From: Watersipora subatra
Taxonomy: Eukaryota; Bryozoa; Gymnolaemata; Cheilostomatida; Watersiporidae
NCBI RefSeq assembly: GCF_963576615.1
Contig: NC_088711.1
Location: forward strand, 16,229,869 to 16,293,868
DNA: 64,000 nt
Direction: 5' to 3'
A program made the translations under genes and the position numbers. The notes below the pieces were generated by a model. The model worked only from the letters and a program-made list of their open reading frames with translations, was not told the DNA's origin and did no database searches. Below, in pieces: positions 39,121 through 52,001 of the stretch (positions are counted from its first letter, which is position 1; each line of letters starts with the position of its first letter).

Positions 39121-39339
39121 ACTGAAATCTCAACTGGCTGTTTTTGAGCATAATCATTTGAGGACAATAGCTTTTCTCTAGGTCATCATTTCCTCCATTA
39201 ATAAGTAAGAATTGAAATGATTTCGCAATGTAGAACAAAGAACTGACTGGTCTGTGCTATGTAGTGACGTGTATAAATGCTCATGTAAAATAACTGTACA
39301 CTGTTCACGTTTATATGTCGCAACATGTTCAAATAAAAC

Positions 39340-42300
39340 GGGAGAATCTTTGCATTATACTTTTGTCAGTTTGTGCATTAAATAATATATAAGATCTGCA
39401 TATATCTATTTGGTCATTGTTCGCAGTCAAAAATTAATTCGCCAGCATAACACAACAGCCGCTAAACAAGTCAAAAACAAATTTAACAGCTTTAGACATA
39501 CAATGCGTGTAGCTATGTCTACTAAACTCCATAGGTCATCCACATATCGCAAATTACATACATGTATACACGTTGTTGTGCAGTGGCAGCTGAAAAGGTG
39601 TGGACTGTCGGGCTAGTCTGAGGTTGATATTTTTTAAGTATGTGGAGGGCATTTTTGAAAAGTAATTTTTCATCAACTAACCAGAGAGACTAAATTGGGA
39701 AATCTGCGCTACTAGTATGTGCATGAACTGGTTTGAAAAAAGCTCTGCCAACCCATACTTAGTAGTTGTGGATAGTTTTGGACTTAAAAGTTTACATACT
39801 TCATGTGATCAGTGCTTGATAGCCAGTCATTCACATGTTACATTTTGAAGTCTGGTTCTGTAATGCTAATCATCGATCACATGACGTTGTCCATGTGGCA
39901 ATTATGACTGCTATTCCTTTTTTGAAAACTGGCGATCTAGTTTTGACCAGTCGATCTAAGGAATAAGGAAAACCAAAGTTCAATTAGGTACATGTTCTCA
40001 GTGTGCACTTTGGGCAACATTAGTTTCACCAATGATATACAGCCCCCCTGTATATTATTGGTTTCCTCATTGGGGTGGCATTGGCATTCATCATGGTTAT
40101 ATCATTGGGGGCTGTATATCATTGGTTTTACAGGTTACTCGAAGCTGGCTAAATCTAGCAATTCGAAGCTGTCTAAACCTAGCAATTCGAATAACCAAAT
40201 AGAAACAAATACGTTCGAAGTGATTAAAGCCAGTTTTCATCTGATTTGATTTAGACGATTGTCTGTTCCAATGAGTTTTTGAAAAGAGCGGGTTCATAAC
40301 ACAGTCATGGAGAAGTTCTCTATCTGGATCAAAGTTGTTGATTCTGAAATGTAATGACAACGAGTGATGAAATGACGTCTGAATTTTTTCTCTGGGCCAA
40401 TAACAACAATTTTGTTTACTTCAAACATTGTATGTTTTGCCTAAGGCTGTTTTTGCATTAAAGTTCATGAAATATACTCAACACATGGATAAAATGCTAA
40501 GAATGAAATGTTTCATTGGTCATTACTACTACTTGTATGCAGAACAATATGTAACATTGTTGTTCAATTCACTGATAATAAGAAAAGAAAAAATCAAAGG
40601 TGATTTAGCGTATATTGTTAGACATTTGCTTTGCTTTTTACATGCTTCTGTACTGAATTTGTCAAATATTTCCAAATAATTTTTAAGTGATTTGGAGTTT
40701 GTGTTGGGCACATCAGGCAAGTGATTTGATTTGTTAGACATAATTTGACGCAAACACGTGATTTAATTTTAAAGAATTAGTTTGTAATTAATTTTCTTTC
40801 AAGAAAAAAGAGTGATTTAGACACATTTTTGTTATTACATACTTGCTCAACAAAAGAAGCAAACGGTTCGTCACGGCCTTCAGTAAGACTTCGGAGTTAT
40901 CTATACATTCTTCTAAATTCGATCTACTCTAATCGTCTAGCGATTCACTCGTGTTGCCGCGATAATGCTTAGCCTATGTATCAAGATGCATTGCTTTATG
41001 ACAAACATTTGGAATGCGTCGATTTGAAACACATTCGATTTGCGTCCCCAAACCGGATTTTGCCGTTTCTACGCAATACAATATGGCAGACTGGAAAATT
41101 GTCTCGTTAAGAACTCCCCGAATACTTTCACATGCTCACATTGTGCTAAATGGTTTAATGTAAACCGTTATGACTGTTTCAAAGTTTATTTTTTGTCACA
41201 TTCGATCGAATAGACTATTAAATTATTTGTGTATGACAACATCAAAGTTGGCAGCCACCGTTTTTTTTAGTAAAATTAAACTGTTTTTGGGATTAAATGT
41301 GTTTGATGCAGCATCCAAATTAATACTGCATTGTTTATTTAGAAACTTTTACAAACTGATAAAGTTTGGTTTATAGCTATAAATCGTTGACAGTAAAAAC
41401 GAAGTGCTAAAATAATTTTGATAGCTGACCGCCACCGTACCGGTTATTTAGCAGACTATTTATGTAGTAACAGGTGCGGTCGGAGTAATAGCCAATATGT
41501 ATAATCGGTATTACTTTACATGATCATAGGACAAACATCTTCCAATTATATTCTTATTTTTTTGATATTAAGCTTGGGAAGTCTGTCATTAATTACATGG
41601 TGGTGGACCTTCACGAGTTGAGCTAATTGCTGACCGAGACATTTTTAGCGTTGGCTGTTTTTTATTGTGCAAGCTGTACTAACGATTTATTTGCTATCTT
41701 GCTTGATTTAATCATTTTTTGAATAAATGTTGTTGTAGTATAGTGCTTTGATGGAAAGTTCATTTTTTCAGAATTCACGTTATAGAAATTTGCAGAGTAG
41801 GGTGAGTATATGATCATTGTTCATTAATTAAGAAATTCAATGCGCATCATTCAAGTCGGAGTTATTTGAGTGGGTACTAGATACAGCATAATAAAGTGTG
41901 CAATATTTGGTTCAAGACTATCTAGTAAACAAAATCAATTTTGCATTTCACACTTTTTGCACACTTGTTATTGAAACCTCCCTTTACAGGCTGGAACATA
42001 CACCTGGTTTAGTCACATAGATTGCCAAAACTACTTTGAGCATTTCACTTGGCGTTCATTGTTTTTAGCATGCTGTCAAAAGGGTAAACAACTTTTTCTC
42101 TCTCTTGAACTGAAAAGTAGTTAGGCTATAGGTAGGTTGTAATGAATGCAAAGCGCTAGGTTGAATCCTAGGGTTGATACTCTGAAAGAAGCACCCACCT
42201 GGCTAGGCTCAGACTTGGATATTGTACCCTCAATCTCCTGGTTGGTCAATTTGAAATACACCCCCTAAACACTGGGAGTTGCCTAGGGGATGCCCAGGTT

Positions 42301-44760
42301 CCACGCCCCGCTAAACATCCAATATGATTCAGAAGCTACAGTGTGAAGAATGCTATGAGAAACATAGCCCCTTTTACTGACTTGGCTGTGGAAAACCCCC
42401 CTGAAGTAGCAAATTCGCTGACAGTGTCTCATGGTCTGAAAACCCCTCCCTAAAACGTGATTTTGGGCCGAGCCAAATGGGACTTTTGAGGGGAGTATTA
42501 ACCCTGGGGGTTGAATAAGTAATTGGAGCTAACTACTTACGCTATAAATTGCAGTCATCCCGTTTCAAACTCAAATAGTAGCATAACTCTGCGAATTGCA
42601 TTGGACTTTATCTACCCAACCAATTGAGCGGTAGGTGCCTACCGTCATTCACTGTTCCGTACAGGAAATATGTAAGGTTTGTCAGTGTTTGCGCATTCCT
42701 TGAAAATAAGCCCATCGTGGTAGTAAAACCTCCACTTTTGGTGGCAGCAGTGAAGTAACTTGAAACAGAATTGTGACCCTTTCCTAGCATGCCAACAATT
42801 CATGTTGCCAATGAAGTGTTAGAACTTACATGTCCTTGCATAGGTAATGCATTTACACTTCCATTGAAAATTCATGTTCATCTGAAACGGTTTCAATTTC
42901 GTATTAAAAATGATTGACGACGACTTTTGTAATCATTCAGGATGTCAGCGTCGCTTTTTGTGAAAGATTAAATCTTTTTCAAAAAAGTTTTGTTGAAGAA
43001 TGACTGACTGTTTTAAAGAAAAACTTGTTCGCTCAATTGCAGTATATTCGCTAATGATAGCCTTTTGTTGAATAATTCACTGAGCTTATGTTGTTCACTC
43101 CTGTGTTGTTACTGGTAACATAATACTTAAAAACCTGTAAATAGTCAGGAACGCAGCATTGAATTTTAAAGGTTAATAGGTAGGTTACTAACTACCTATT
43201 CGACCCTAGTTACATTTAGACACTTATTACCATGAGCTCTTCAAAAAAGTTGGTGCTAGAACTCTAGCTTGCTACTTGTCAGAATTAATTTTTTTGTCAT
43301 TTTTACACTTTTTGCTTTTGATTCCTTCGTATCTTCGGTTGCGAACTGTCTCATTGAAGCTTTGCTCGGGGAGCTAGTTGGCATATCAACTTATTAATCA
43401 TCAAAGACTGCACTTTATCATATGTATTTGTCGACATCTTCCTACTGGTATAGTAAGGTCACCTACAAAATCCTGCCTAGTTACTTCAAAGTGTTCAAAC
43501 AAATTATGGACAAATAGAATGCACAATGAGTAAGGAGGAACAGTTTCTACAGCGTGATCACGATTCATGACTTTACAACTCTCTAGGCACCATCTCTGAT
43601 GCATGCATTTTCAACCGTGACAGAAGATAAACTTCACTTGTAGTAGCTCAGATCTCCCACATACTTAAGACCACTTAGCTTTATTGCTTTTTGGTCTAAT
43701 CAGCTCAATGCTATGTAGTGAAAATTTTTTGTGAGGTCAATAACAAAACTGCCTTAATCCATATGAACCATTGCACTATAATGAGTTTTGGACAGCAAGA
43801 ATGTAGCCCTTCTGACTCTTCTGATCAGTATTAACTGCCAGCTATGATAACTATGCGTTAGACATTGTTGGCTGTGTGCTTCAGTCTAAGATTATTTCAA
43901 TGTTATAGTTACATCTAAGCTGGTGTTTGTTGGTTTATCATTTTCTAAAACCGGCTTCTAGTTTTGAAGACGAAATTAAGTGAATAGGTAAATGCTTTTT
44001 AGCTTTTTTTTAGTATTCTGGCTATGCATGAGGCTATTTAGTTGCGAGTAGCGGTGATTTGAATAATATCACCACCAGATGTTTTCAGATTCCACAAGTG
44101 AACCACCAGAAAGTTTCCTTTATTTTATTTTGTGAACAAAGGGGTTACTGAGGTAACCAATAGCATTCTTAGGTTCAGGAAGACATTTGTGAAGTATTTC
44201 CAAAAATAGGCACAACGCTGATACTCACTCTTGGCGTATCATAAAATTTTGAATGAGGCTTCTTCGCTGATAAATTTTAACAGCGCTTAGTTTTTCCCTG
44301 AACTACTTCCTCTGTAGTCGTGTTTTACATCAGTTCTGTGAAAACTTTTGTGTTTATATTCACACCTATTCTTCATTCTTGATTTGTTTACAATTGAAAT
44401 ACTGATGAAGTTCAGCTTTATGGTTTGTTGTGTTTGAATATTAGCTCGACAATAATTTGATAGGAATAGCACTTCTATAAAAAACAATCACATTAGAAAT
44501 TTTGTCTCCTATTCATCTTTCACAAGGTTATTAGTAGGTCAAATGTCTGTAAAAAGGATTTGTTGGCACCAAATGCATAAACACCGTATACCGAAACAAG
44601 TTTATGGTTTTATATAACGTTTGAGGCAATGCATATCTTGCTCAATTAAGTGATGGTCATAAACAACTGCAAGTATATGGGGCTTCGACATTTACAGATT
44701 ATACCTATTACATGACCCATATTAAGCTATGATACGGTTACAGGTCTCTAAAATTATACC
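39340..44760. other. Long gene-free stretch
   Basis: Except for the foldback element at 40029 I see no supported gene. A more G+C-rich patch at about 42170-42530 has many C and G runs (ACACCCCCTAAACACTGGG, GAAAACCCCCCTGAAG, AACCCTGGGGGTTG) but no frame. A short ATG-started frame at 41082 (MADWKIVSLRTPRILS) lacks a partner exon. Confidence 0.35.
40029..40128. mobile_element. 100-bp foldback element
   Basis: ACCAATGATATACAGCCCCC at 40029 is inverted at the right end as GGGGGCTGTATATCATTGGT (ends 40128), a 20-bp perfect match. A related fragment, GGGGCTGTATATCATTG, lies at 33825, so the family is dispersed. It is too short to encode anything. Confidence 0.75.
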
Positions 44761-45451
44761 ATGTCAGCACGGTCAACAAGTAGAAGCAAATCTACGAAGG
44801 AAGCTGCGGCAATGTCAGGTCTTATCAAAGGGAAACACATTCCTCTCACTATAAAACTTGTTGACACCGATGAAGTATTCACTTTGAAGAATGTTTCGTC
44901 TTCTACCACAATTAAAGAATTAAAAAGTTATTTAGAGTTCTGTGTTGGAATACCAGCCAATCTTCAACGACTTCATTACCTTGACGAGGGTACGTAGCTT
45001 CAGCCTTACACATTTAGAATAGCTGTTCGAGGTCTTTTCTGTGTTGATTTGGTGATTTTTTAGTCATAAACATGTGATGCCCAGAATTTGCATTTAGAAA
45101 ACCCTGCAAGTGGCTGGTTCTCAGGAACCTGAGTCAGTTTTAAAAACAAATATTTTTGCTGACCTGCCAGAAGGCATGGAGCATATGCATGGGAAGTTTG
45201 GATGAAATCGGGCTAAAGCAAGATAACTCACACCGTTCACGCAGACTAACAGACAGACATACGCTATGACAAAATTTGATTTGTTATTACAAATTGGCCG
45301 AGTAATCTGTTATGGTTTTTGAAATTATTTATGCAAGATTTAGATATTTAGATTTTAGATCTCTTTCCTGCACTAGAGAAGTATAGTGCAATTTCTGTCA
45401 GATCAACTCCTCATTCTTATTTTGTATATTATTGTATTGCTTATTAGTGGT

Positions 45452-45522
<71 letters not shown>

Positions 45523-46682
45523 TCATGTTACAGACAGTACTGTTTCGGCTATTGAAGCCTCATCAGTGCAGCTCAGAGCAGCTCAGAGCTTAGGCAAGGG
45601 ACACAAATCCCATTACCAATGAGAGTTGACTTCCTGCCACGAAACAACTAAGTTGCCTCGCAGACTTTAAGAAAATCAATGTGCTGGCACCAGAGTGCTC
45701 AAATCACAAAAGTGATGAGCTTTGCACAAAGGCTAATAGTGCCGCACCTCTCACAGAGTGCTCAACCAAACCGAAGTAAGGGAGCATATACTCATGCTAC
45801 AGACAGTACTGTTTCGGCTATTGAAGCCTCATCAGTGCAGCTCAGAGCTTAGGCAAGGGACACAAATCCCATTACCAATGAGAGTTGACTTCCTGCCACG
45901 AAACAACTAAGTTGCCTCGCAGACTTTAAGAAAATCAATGTGCTGGCACCAGAGTGCTCAAATCACAAAAGTGATGAGCTTTGCACAAAGGCTAATAGTG
46001 CCGCACCTCTCACAGAGTGCTCAACCAAACCGAAGTAAGGGAGCATATACTCATGCTACAGACAGTACTGTTTCGGCTATTGAAGCCTCATCAGTGCAGC
46101 TCAGAGCTTAGGCAAGGGACACAAATCCCATTACCAATGAGAGTTGACTTCCTGCCACGAAACAACTAAGTTGCCTCGCAGACTTTAAGAAAATCAATGT
46201 GCTGGCACCAGAGTGCTCAAATCACAAAAGTGATGAGCTTTGCACAAAGGCTAATAGTGCCGCACCTCTTACAGAGTGCTCAACCAAACCGAAGTAAGGG
46301 AGCATATACTCATGCTACAGACAGTACTGTTTCGGCTATTGAAGCCTCATCAGTGCAGCTCAGAGCTTAGGCAAGGGACACAAATCCCATTACCAATGAG
46401 AGTTGACTTCCTGCCACGAAACAACTAAGTTGCCTCGCAGACTTTAAGAAAATCAATGTGCTGGCACCAGAGTGCTCAAATCACAAAAGTGATGAGCTTT
46501 GCACAAAGGCTAATAGTGCCGCACCTCTCATGAGTATATATATATATATATACTCATGCTACAGACAGTACTGTTTCGGCTATTGAAGCCTCATCAGTGC
46601 AGCTCAGAGCTTTGGCAAGGGACACAAATCCCATTACCAATAAGAGTTGACTTCCTGCCATGAAACAACCAGGTTGCCTCGC

Positions 46683-46772
<90 letters not shown>

Positions 46773-47016
46773 GTATATATATAGCAGGCATTATATATAA
46801 TATGTATATAATATAATATATCTAATATATATTATATATATAATATACACACCTATATATATAAATATATATAGGTGTGTACCCACCCATTTTGCTGGTT
46901 TCTATCGGGGTTGCCTCTACTCACTATTATTGATCATTACACAAGTCCAGCTCACATGAAAGTGGGAGTGTCATAAAAGAGGCTGTATTGGTTTACATGG
47001 TACCAATAGCAGGCGT

Positions 47017-47081
<65 letters not shown>

Positions 47082-50000
47082 CGTTTAGGGCGCATGAACT
47101 GGCAACAGTCAACGGCCATGTTCCAAAATGGAGCTGGGATCCCATTTAAGACAGTTTGTATAAACAATGATTGTATTGCTAGCAGTCCTTACACCTGGTC
47201 AGCAACTACAGTCGTACTGGCTAAGCTTTTTCCATAAATCACAGTTGTGTCTAGGCAAGAGAATCTCTTGATCAGTTTTGAACTTCAACGGTTCTGGTGG
47301 CATCTTATTTTACCATGGTCATCTTTAAGATTCTTCCAAATCTGTAAAGATCTATGCTATTTCCACCCTTTGCTCATTGAATATGACAGAAGCTGTATTC
47401 CTTGCTATTGCTGTATTACCTCTTCAGCAAATTACTTGTTAAAGGGGAGTTACAAGAGCATACAGATATTCGGTCGAATGACATCGTAGCTGGCGGTCAA
47501 CTCCACATGTCCATATGGCATACCTGGGTTAAACTAATCAGCGCTGTAGTCAACAATAACATCAGCGAGGTAAGCTCAGATATGTGGTTCAATCCTTGGA
47601 CAGCTGTCGATAGTTGTTTCTCTATAATGAACTAGTCAATTATATTAATATGTTTCTATGAAATTAGTATATATCTATGGCATCGATGAAGATTTTTTGT
47701 TTTCAAATTAACAGGCAACGATAGTATTATGTTTGGGTGAAAAGAGTGATATAGGATGGGTAATTTAGGTTCCTCAGAGTTTCATTCAAACGAACAAAAA
47801 ACACTCAGTATTTGTTCAAATTGTGAATAAACTTCTTATCATAAAATCTTTTTACTATTACTTTTTTTGCTCTCTTTCTAATTTCTGTATTACAATAGTT
47901 GCTTTGTGCATACACATGAACATCTGCAAGTTTTTGCAGCTTTTGTTCTCAGAGCCTGCGCAAACAATGGTTTTATCATTAAAAGTGATACAAATGCATA
48001 CATACACGTATGTGAACTCAGACTATGCCAATTGCATTTTCTGTTTTACTAGTGTAGATGATACGGCTGTCTTTGTTTGTAATAATCAGCTAGATCAATT
48101 ACAATCTTGTTTGTGAACTCAGATTTTACTGGTTGACTTTTGAGCCTTACCAGTAAGTTGCTAATAATCAGATATTACACCGCTCTTGTTGGTTAGAGGG
48201 AGTTTATTACTAAAACTATCTTATTTTTCTCATATACTACCTTAGTAGTTGTATGTTTAGGTGCTAAAGATGGGGGTCACACAGGATTCGACATACAGAA
48301 CACCCAATTCTAAACACATGAACTCCAAAGGAGTACAGACATGGCTAGCGGAGAGGGCATTTGTGGCACTTTTTGTGGCGTGTCACAGAGGCCATGTGAA
48401 ACTCGTCCAAACATTAGTAGACTCCGGTAAGTTAGCTATCTAGCTAGTAGCAAACTAGCTAGATGCTTGTTATGTTTTGAATGTTCATTTGCAACTGTTA
48501 TGTCAGTCTTGTTAGATTAGCATTAATTCTTTTACTGATCACGCTATACGCCTGCATGTGAAGAAAATGTCTACAAGCTGTCAAGGCGCAGTCTATGTCA
48601 TTATCGGTCAGTAGTTCGCTCATTTCACGTCTTAATGCTTTATCAAAACTATGGTAAAACTCATGATAGACTGTGATCTACAGGAGCTGATGTGAACATG
48701 AAGACAACACTGGGTCGCACTCCATTACATGTTTCTGCTGCACAGAACAGAGGCTCTATAGTCGATATTTTACTAAACAATGGTAAATATGCTAGCTCAA
48801 GTTACTACAGCTCATGTCATCTAAATTCTATCAGATTTGTCTATTCATAACATGAGCAGACAATTTCTTATTGACAAGTAAAACGTAAACTAGTGCATGT
48901 TTCAAGCTACAGCTCAGTAAATCTACTAGCAAAATAACACTCATCAGTTAGTTATATTAGAGTTGTCTGCCCTACCTATTTTATTCAGTTTTTCTTATCT
49001 TATAGCTAGTTATGTAGTAGCTACAACCCAGTATAATTGAAGGTTTTACTCCATTTCTAGGAGCGGATGTCAATGAAGTTGATAAAATGGGTGACACAGC
49101 TCTAGCTATTGCGGAGCGTTTTGGTTACAAAGATGGTGCAAGACACCTCTTCCTGTTCAGGTGGCAAGTGCGAGCAGCCCAAGCGGAGAAAGTTCCAGAC
49201 GCACCATTGTATTATCACCAACAGTGCGATACAGCAAATCCTATGTGGCTTTCAGGAACTCAGGTGTGACAAGCTCAAACCTCCTTTGTCGCAACTTTTG
49301 GCGCATGTTATATTGAAATGTTTGCTAAGATTTAGGTAGCTTGCAGTAAACATCTACTTGTTATTTTTATCAAACTGTACTATGCAATACAAATTGAAAG
49401 TAACACTTGATAATTTTATCAATTACCATATATGTTAAATATGCTAGCTTTTCAGACTTTTATATCATTTTTCTAAAAAATGAGCTTATTCTCTGTAGAA
49501 CCCCTCATAGAAATGATCCAGCTCTGTTCATGTAATGTTCTCAAGTGATGCAGCTTTTCAGTTATAGAGTGTTAGGTTTATAATAATCATTGACAACCCT
49601 TATAAAAGGACTCCTCTCTCCCTCTGATTGTCAGTAAAAAATACTTGTTATTTCTATTCATCGTTTCAGGGTCAGCTGTACTACGCTGCTAATGAGCATT
49701 TTGTAGATGAGTTTGCTGGAACTGGTCTCAGCGCTGTTCGCTCTTTACGCAAACCTACAGATATCCCTTCAGGTATCTTTTCACTTCTTTGTAGTTTATC
49801 AGCATGTACTACTTTTGTACTTGCTGACATTTTCGGATGATTGGGATAAGTCTGTCTTGCTGTACGCTGTTGTTCAGCGACAGGATTAAATCTATATACT
49901 TACACATTGCTCAGGAAATTACAGATAACTTTATTAGTTGCAAATAAATCGCGTAAAACTTCTCTCGCGTATCTGTCATAGTGGCTCTTTGAATTGTATC

Positions 50001-52001
50001 AGAACTGCTCAGTTTGAATCCATATTTTTAATGATGTTCACCTAGATATTAGTTTTTAAACTTACTAGCTGATGTTAAACCTTTGCGCAAGATCTTTTTG
50101 CTGTGTTTTGCAGAAGAGAGAACAAAATTAAAAATTAACTATGATGACTGGCTTGCACAGAAAGAGCAGGAGGATGAGGCAAGGAACGCTGTAATAAGGG
50201 CAGAAAAGGCTGCTAAAAAGATTGAAGAAGAGAAGAGGTATCTATGAGAAAAAATTATTTTCATAGTTTTTGTAGTCATTAATACACCCTATGAATGATT
50301 ATTGATCTATTTGTAGATTAAATAATGATGGAATTCTTTGTTAGACTTGTATGATGCACAGTTTCAAAGTTCAATGTGTAACAGGAATCACAACAATTTG
50401 AGTTAGTGCGTTTGCTAACATAAAGTTGTACGATTGGAACACAGGCTAAGCTCAATTGTACAGTTCTGCCTTAGCTAGGGTAGGGTCAATTGGTTTGCAA
50501 ATTGTTTTCTCCCTATTTTAATGTTTTTCCATAACTCTGTATATGTTATTATTTCGTTATTTTATTGAAAAAATGTTTTGATGAATCAATAATAGTCTCA
50601 TATTAAGACCTTAATAAAAATATTTGCATAAAGCCTGGTTCCCATATCGATTGCGATACCCCGGCGGTAATCTTGCGCCTTAAAATGTTTGCTCGCCATG
50701 CCGTTTTGATAATGCTGACCTTCACCTGTACAGCGCATTTCAAGAAGGTTTTGCCTGCGGCTCTTCTCAAAATTTGAACAGCGCTAAACTCTTACGTTGA
50801 CGCCGGCAACTACCAGGGGTACTCGGCGGTACCCGGCGTGTAGGTTCACATTTCACTACCGATAGCCTGCGGTGCTGTCGCCGGTGTTTTGTGGCGTATA
50901 TGAGAACCAGGCTTAAGCAAACGCAGTTAATTACATCACTATCTAGTCGTTACTTTGCAATTTACAGTCTCACATGCTATCCCAATAATAGCAGTTTCTG
51001 TCATGTAAATCATAATGACCTTATGACCTCATAATGACCTATCTGTTTCCAACCCGGCAGCAAAGGGTTTTGGCAAGTTCATAAACAAAGCAAGTCTCAG
51101 CTTAAAAAATAAAAGGTCTTCAGCAAGGTAAAGCTTGTCAGCTTTGCTAATGTGAAACATATGTTTATGGTTTGCCAGCTGTGCTTGTTAGCCCTATATC
51201 ATAAGTTCATTAGTCTGGAACTCAAACAATATCATAGGTATAGCCTTACTGCGCCCCCTCCGCATATACACGTTGTACTTTTTACAATATATGCTGCTTG
51301 AATCAGTCTCAAGTAGTAGTATGAATTACTAGGTTTATGGAGAGGCTGTGACTTATTTAACATCAACATTTCTAAAATGAAATTATTTGAGCGCTGTCGC
51401 ACAAGGACTGCTTGTTATTTGTACTAGATGTTATAATCAGTGTTATTTGTTGCACTCTTGCAGAAAGGAGCAGAATTTAATTGACAAGGAATCATATGAT
51501 ACGTGGGTGTTGAAACAGCAAGAGCACAAGGAAAGACAGACTGAGATGAAACGACAACAGAACGAATCCAAACTGAAGCACACTACTAAAGACTCCAGCA
51601 CAAAAGGTAAGACTGTCAGGGGTGCTCTGGACTTGAACATTTTGAGAATACTCCATCATATTTTTTAATTTTTACCCTTATGGTTGTGGTGAGGCTCTTA
51701 ATATTAGCTGAATATTCTGCATTTTGAATTACTGAGCTTATTACTGATAGCAGATACAATGTTGTTTTGTTTGGTTTCAGGTGGAGCATCTCTCAGAACT
51801 AGTGACAACTTTGACACGGATAAACAAAGTAGCTCACCTCTAACTGATCTTCTGAGTCATATCAAGGTCACCAACATTCACAGAGCCACCTACGATGACC
51901 TCATTTTTCAAAACGATCAAGAAACATTTGATAAAGTCAGAAATGTTCAGTATAAGAGGGCAGCTGATAGGAAGAATCAAGCTATCGTTCCAATGCTTTA
52001 G
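44761..52001 (+). CDS. ANKRD60: Ubiquitin-like and ankyrin-repeat protein, ANKRD60
   Basis: Complete nine-exon model, 470 residues: 44761-44989, 47445-47569, 48261-48426, 48684-48782, 49061-49263, 49670-49772, 50114-50237, 51464-51606 and 51781-52001 (TAG). All phases agree. Residues about 26-100 are a ubiquitin-like fold; TIKELKSYLEFCVGIP and NLQRLHYLDEGE match human ANKRD60, followed by DIVAGGQLHMSIWH. WLAERAFVALFVACHRGH begins the ankyrin repeats (about 145-240), with GADVNMKTTLGRTPLHVSA and GADVNEVDKMGDTALAIA. Beyond the human-like core there are about 190 extra residues: a conserved-looking LYYAANEHFVDEF and a charged helical region with QKEQEDEARN and KEHKERQTEMKRQQ. Function is poorly known. 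AATAAA lies at 52191. Intron 1 carries the ribozyme array. Confidence 0.93.
45455..45520. repeat. (TA)n microsatellite, left flank of the ribozyme array
   Basis: An uninterrupted run of about 33 TA units directly abutting the first 259-bp unit. Confidence 0.97.
45522..45574 (-). ncRNA. Hammerhead ribozyme motif, unit 1
   Basis: Same core as unit 2 (CUGAUGA, stem II, GAAA, short stem III), but stem I carries one extra mismatch because the 3' strand reads UGUAAC instead of UGUAGC. It may cleave less well. Confidence 0.75.
45791..45843 (-). ncRNA. Type I hammerhead ribozyme motif, unit 2
   Basis: Minus strand, 5' to 3': CUC, then internal-loop bases, then GCUGCA (stem I), the core CUGAUGA, stem II GGCU-UCAAU-AGCC, the core GAAA, and a tiny stem III. 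The last A of GAAA with CAG pairs with CUGU around a two-base UA loop, and C follows as the cleavage-site base. The strand continues UGUAGC, pairing with GCUGCA (one G-U), and GAG, pairing with CUC. All conserved core bases are present. Predicted cleavage is between 45802 and 45801. The short stem III resembles the hammerheads of Penelope-like elements and retrozymes, which usually act in tandem or dimeric form. Confidence 0.88.
46050..46102 (-). ncRNA. Type I hammerhead ribozyme motif, unit 3
   Basis: Identical to unit 2 in core and stems. Its cleavage site lies 259 bases from that of unit 2, so double cleavage would release a 259-nt monomer. Confidence 0.88.
46309..46361 (-). ncRNA. Type I hammerhead ribozyme motif, unit 4
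   Basis: Identical to unit 2 in core and stems, 259 bases from unit 3. Confidence 0.88.
46553..46605 (-). ncRNA. Type I hammerhead ribozyme motif, unit 5
   Basis: Identical to unit 2 through the core and stems. The unit is truncated, but the whole motif is kept; it is the first one reached by a minus-strand transcript. Confidence 0.86.
46687..47080. repeat. (TA)n-rich tract right of the ribozyme array
   Basis: A long pure TA run at 46687-46767, mixed TA/TATAATA sequence to about 46876, and a second pure run at about 47020-47080. AGCAGGC(A/G)TTATATATA occurs at 46783 and again at 47008, so part of the tract is itself duplicated. Confidence 0.9.
50632..50913. mobile_element. Harbinger-like MITE, 282 bp
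   Basis: Inverted ends AGCCTGGTTCCCATAT and ATATGAGAACCAGGCT (one mismatch), flanked by the 3-bp target duplication TAA at 50629-50631 and 50914-50916. The interior is G+C-rich, with CCGGCGG and GCCGGCAAC blocks. It lies in ANKRD60 intron 7. No transposase is encoded. Confidence 0.85.

Larger units (their letters stand above)
45521..46686 (-). repeat. Tandem array of about 259-bp units, each with a hammerhead motif
   Basis: The landmark CTCATG(C/T)TACAGACAGTACTG occurs at 45522, 45791, 46050, 46309 and 46553. Spacing is 269 (a 10-bp CAGCTCAGAG duplication in unit 1), 259, 259 and 244. Units 1-3 are complete; unit 4 lacks its last 30 bases or so and gains a short (TA)n; unit 5 stops after about 133 bases, again at (TA)n. 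Copies are almost identical, so the array is young or homogenised. No protein is encoded. It lies in ANKRD60 intron 1, with the ribozyme strand antisense to that gene. Confidence 0.95.

Noticed and set aside
43401-43604. 67-residue minus-strand frame considered as a retroelement piece
   Set aside because: No recognised motif supports any family.
45386-47167. Frames encoding IYIYIY runs
   Set aside because: These are translations of (TA)n microsatellites.
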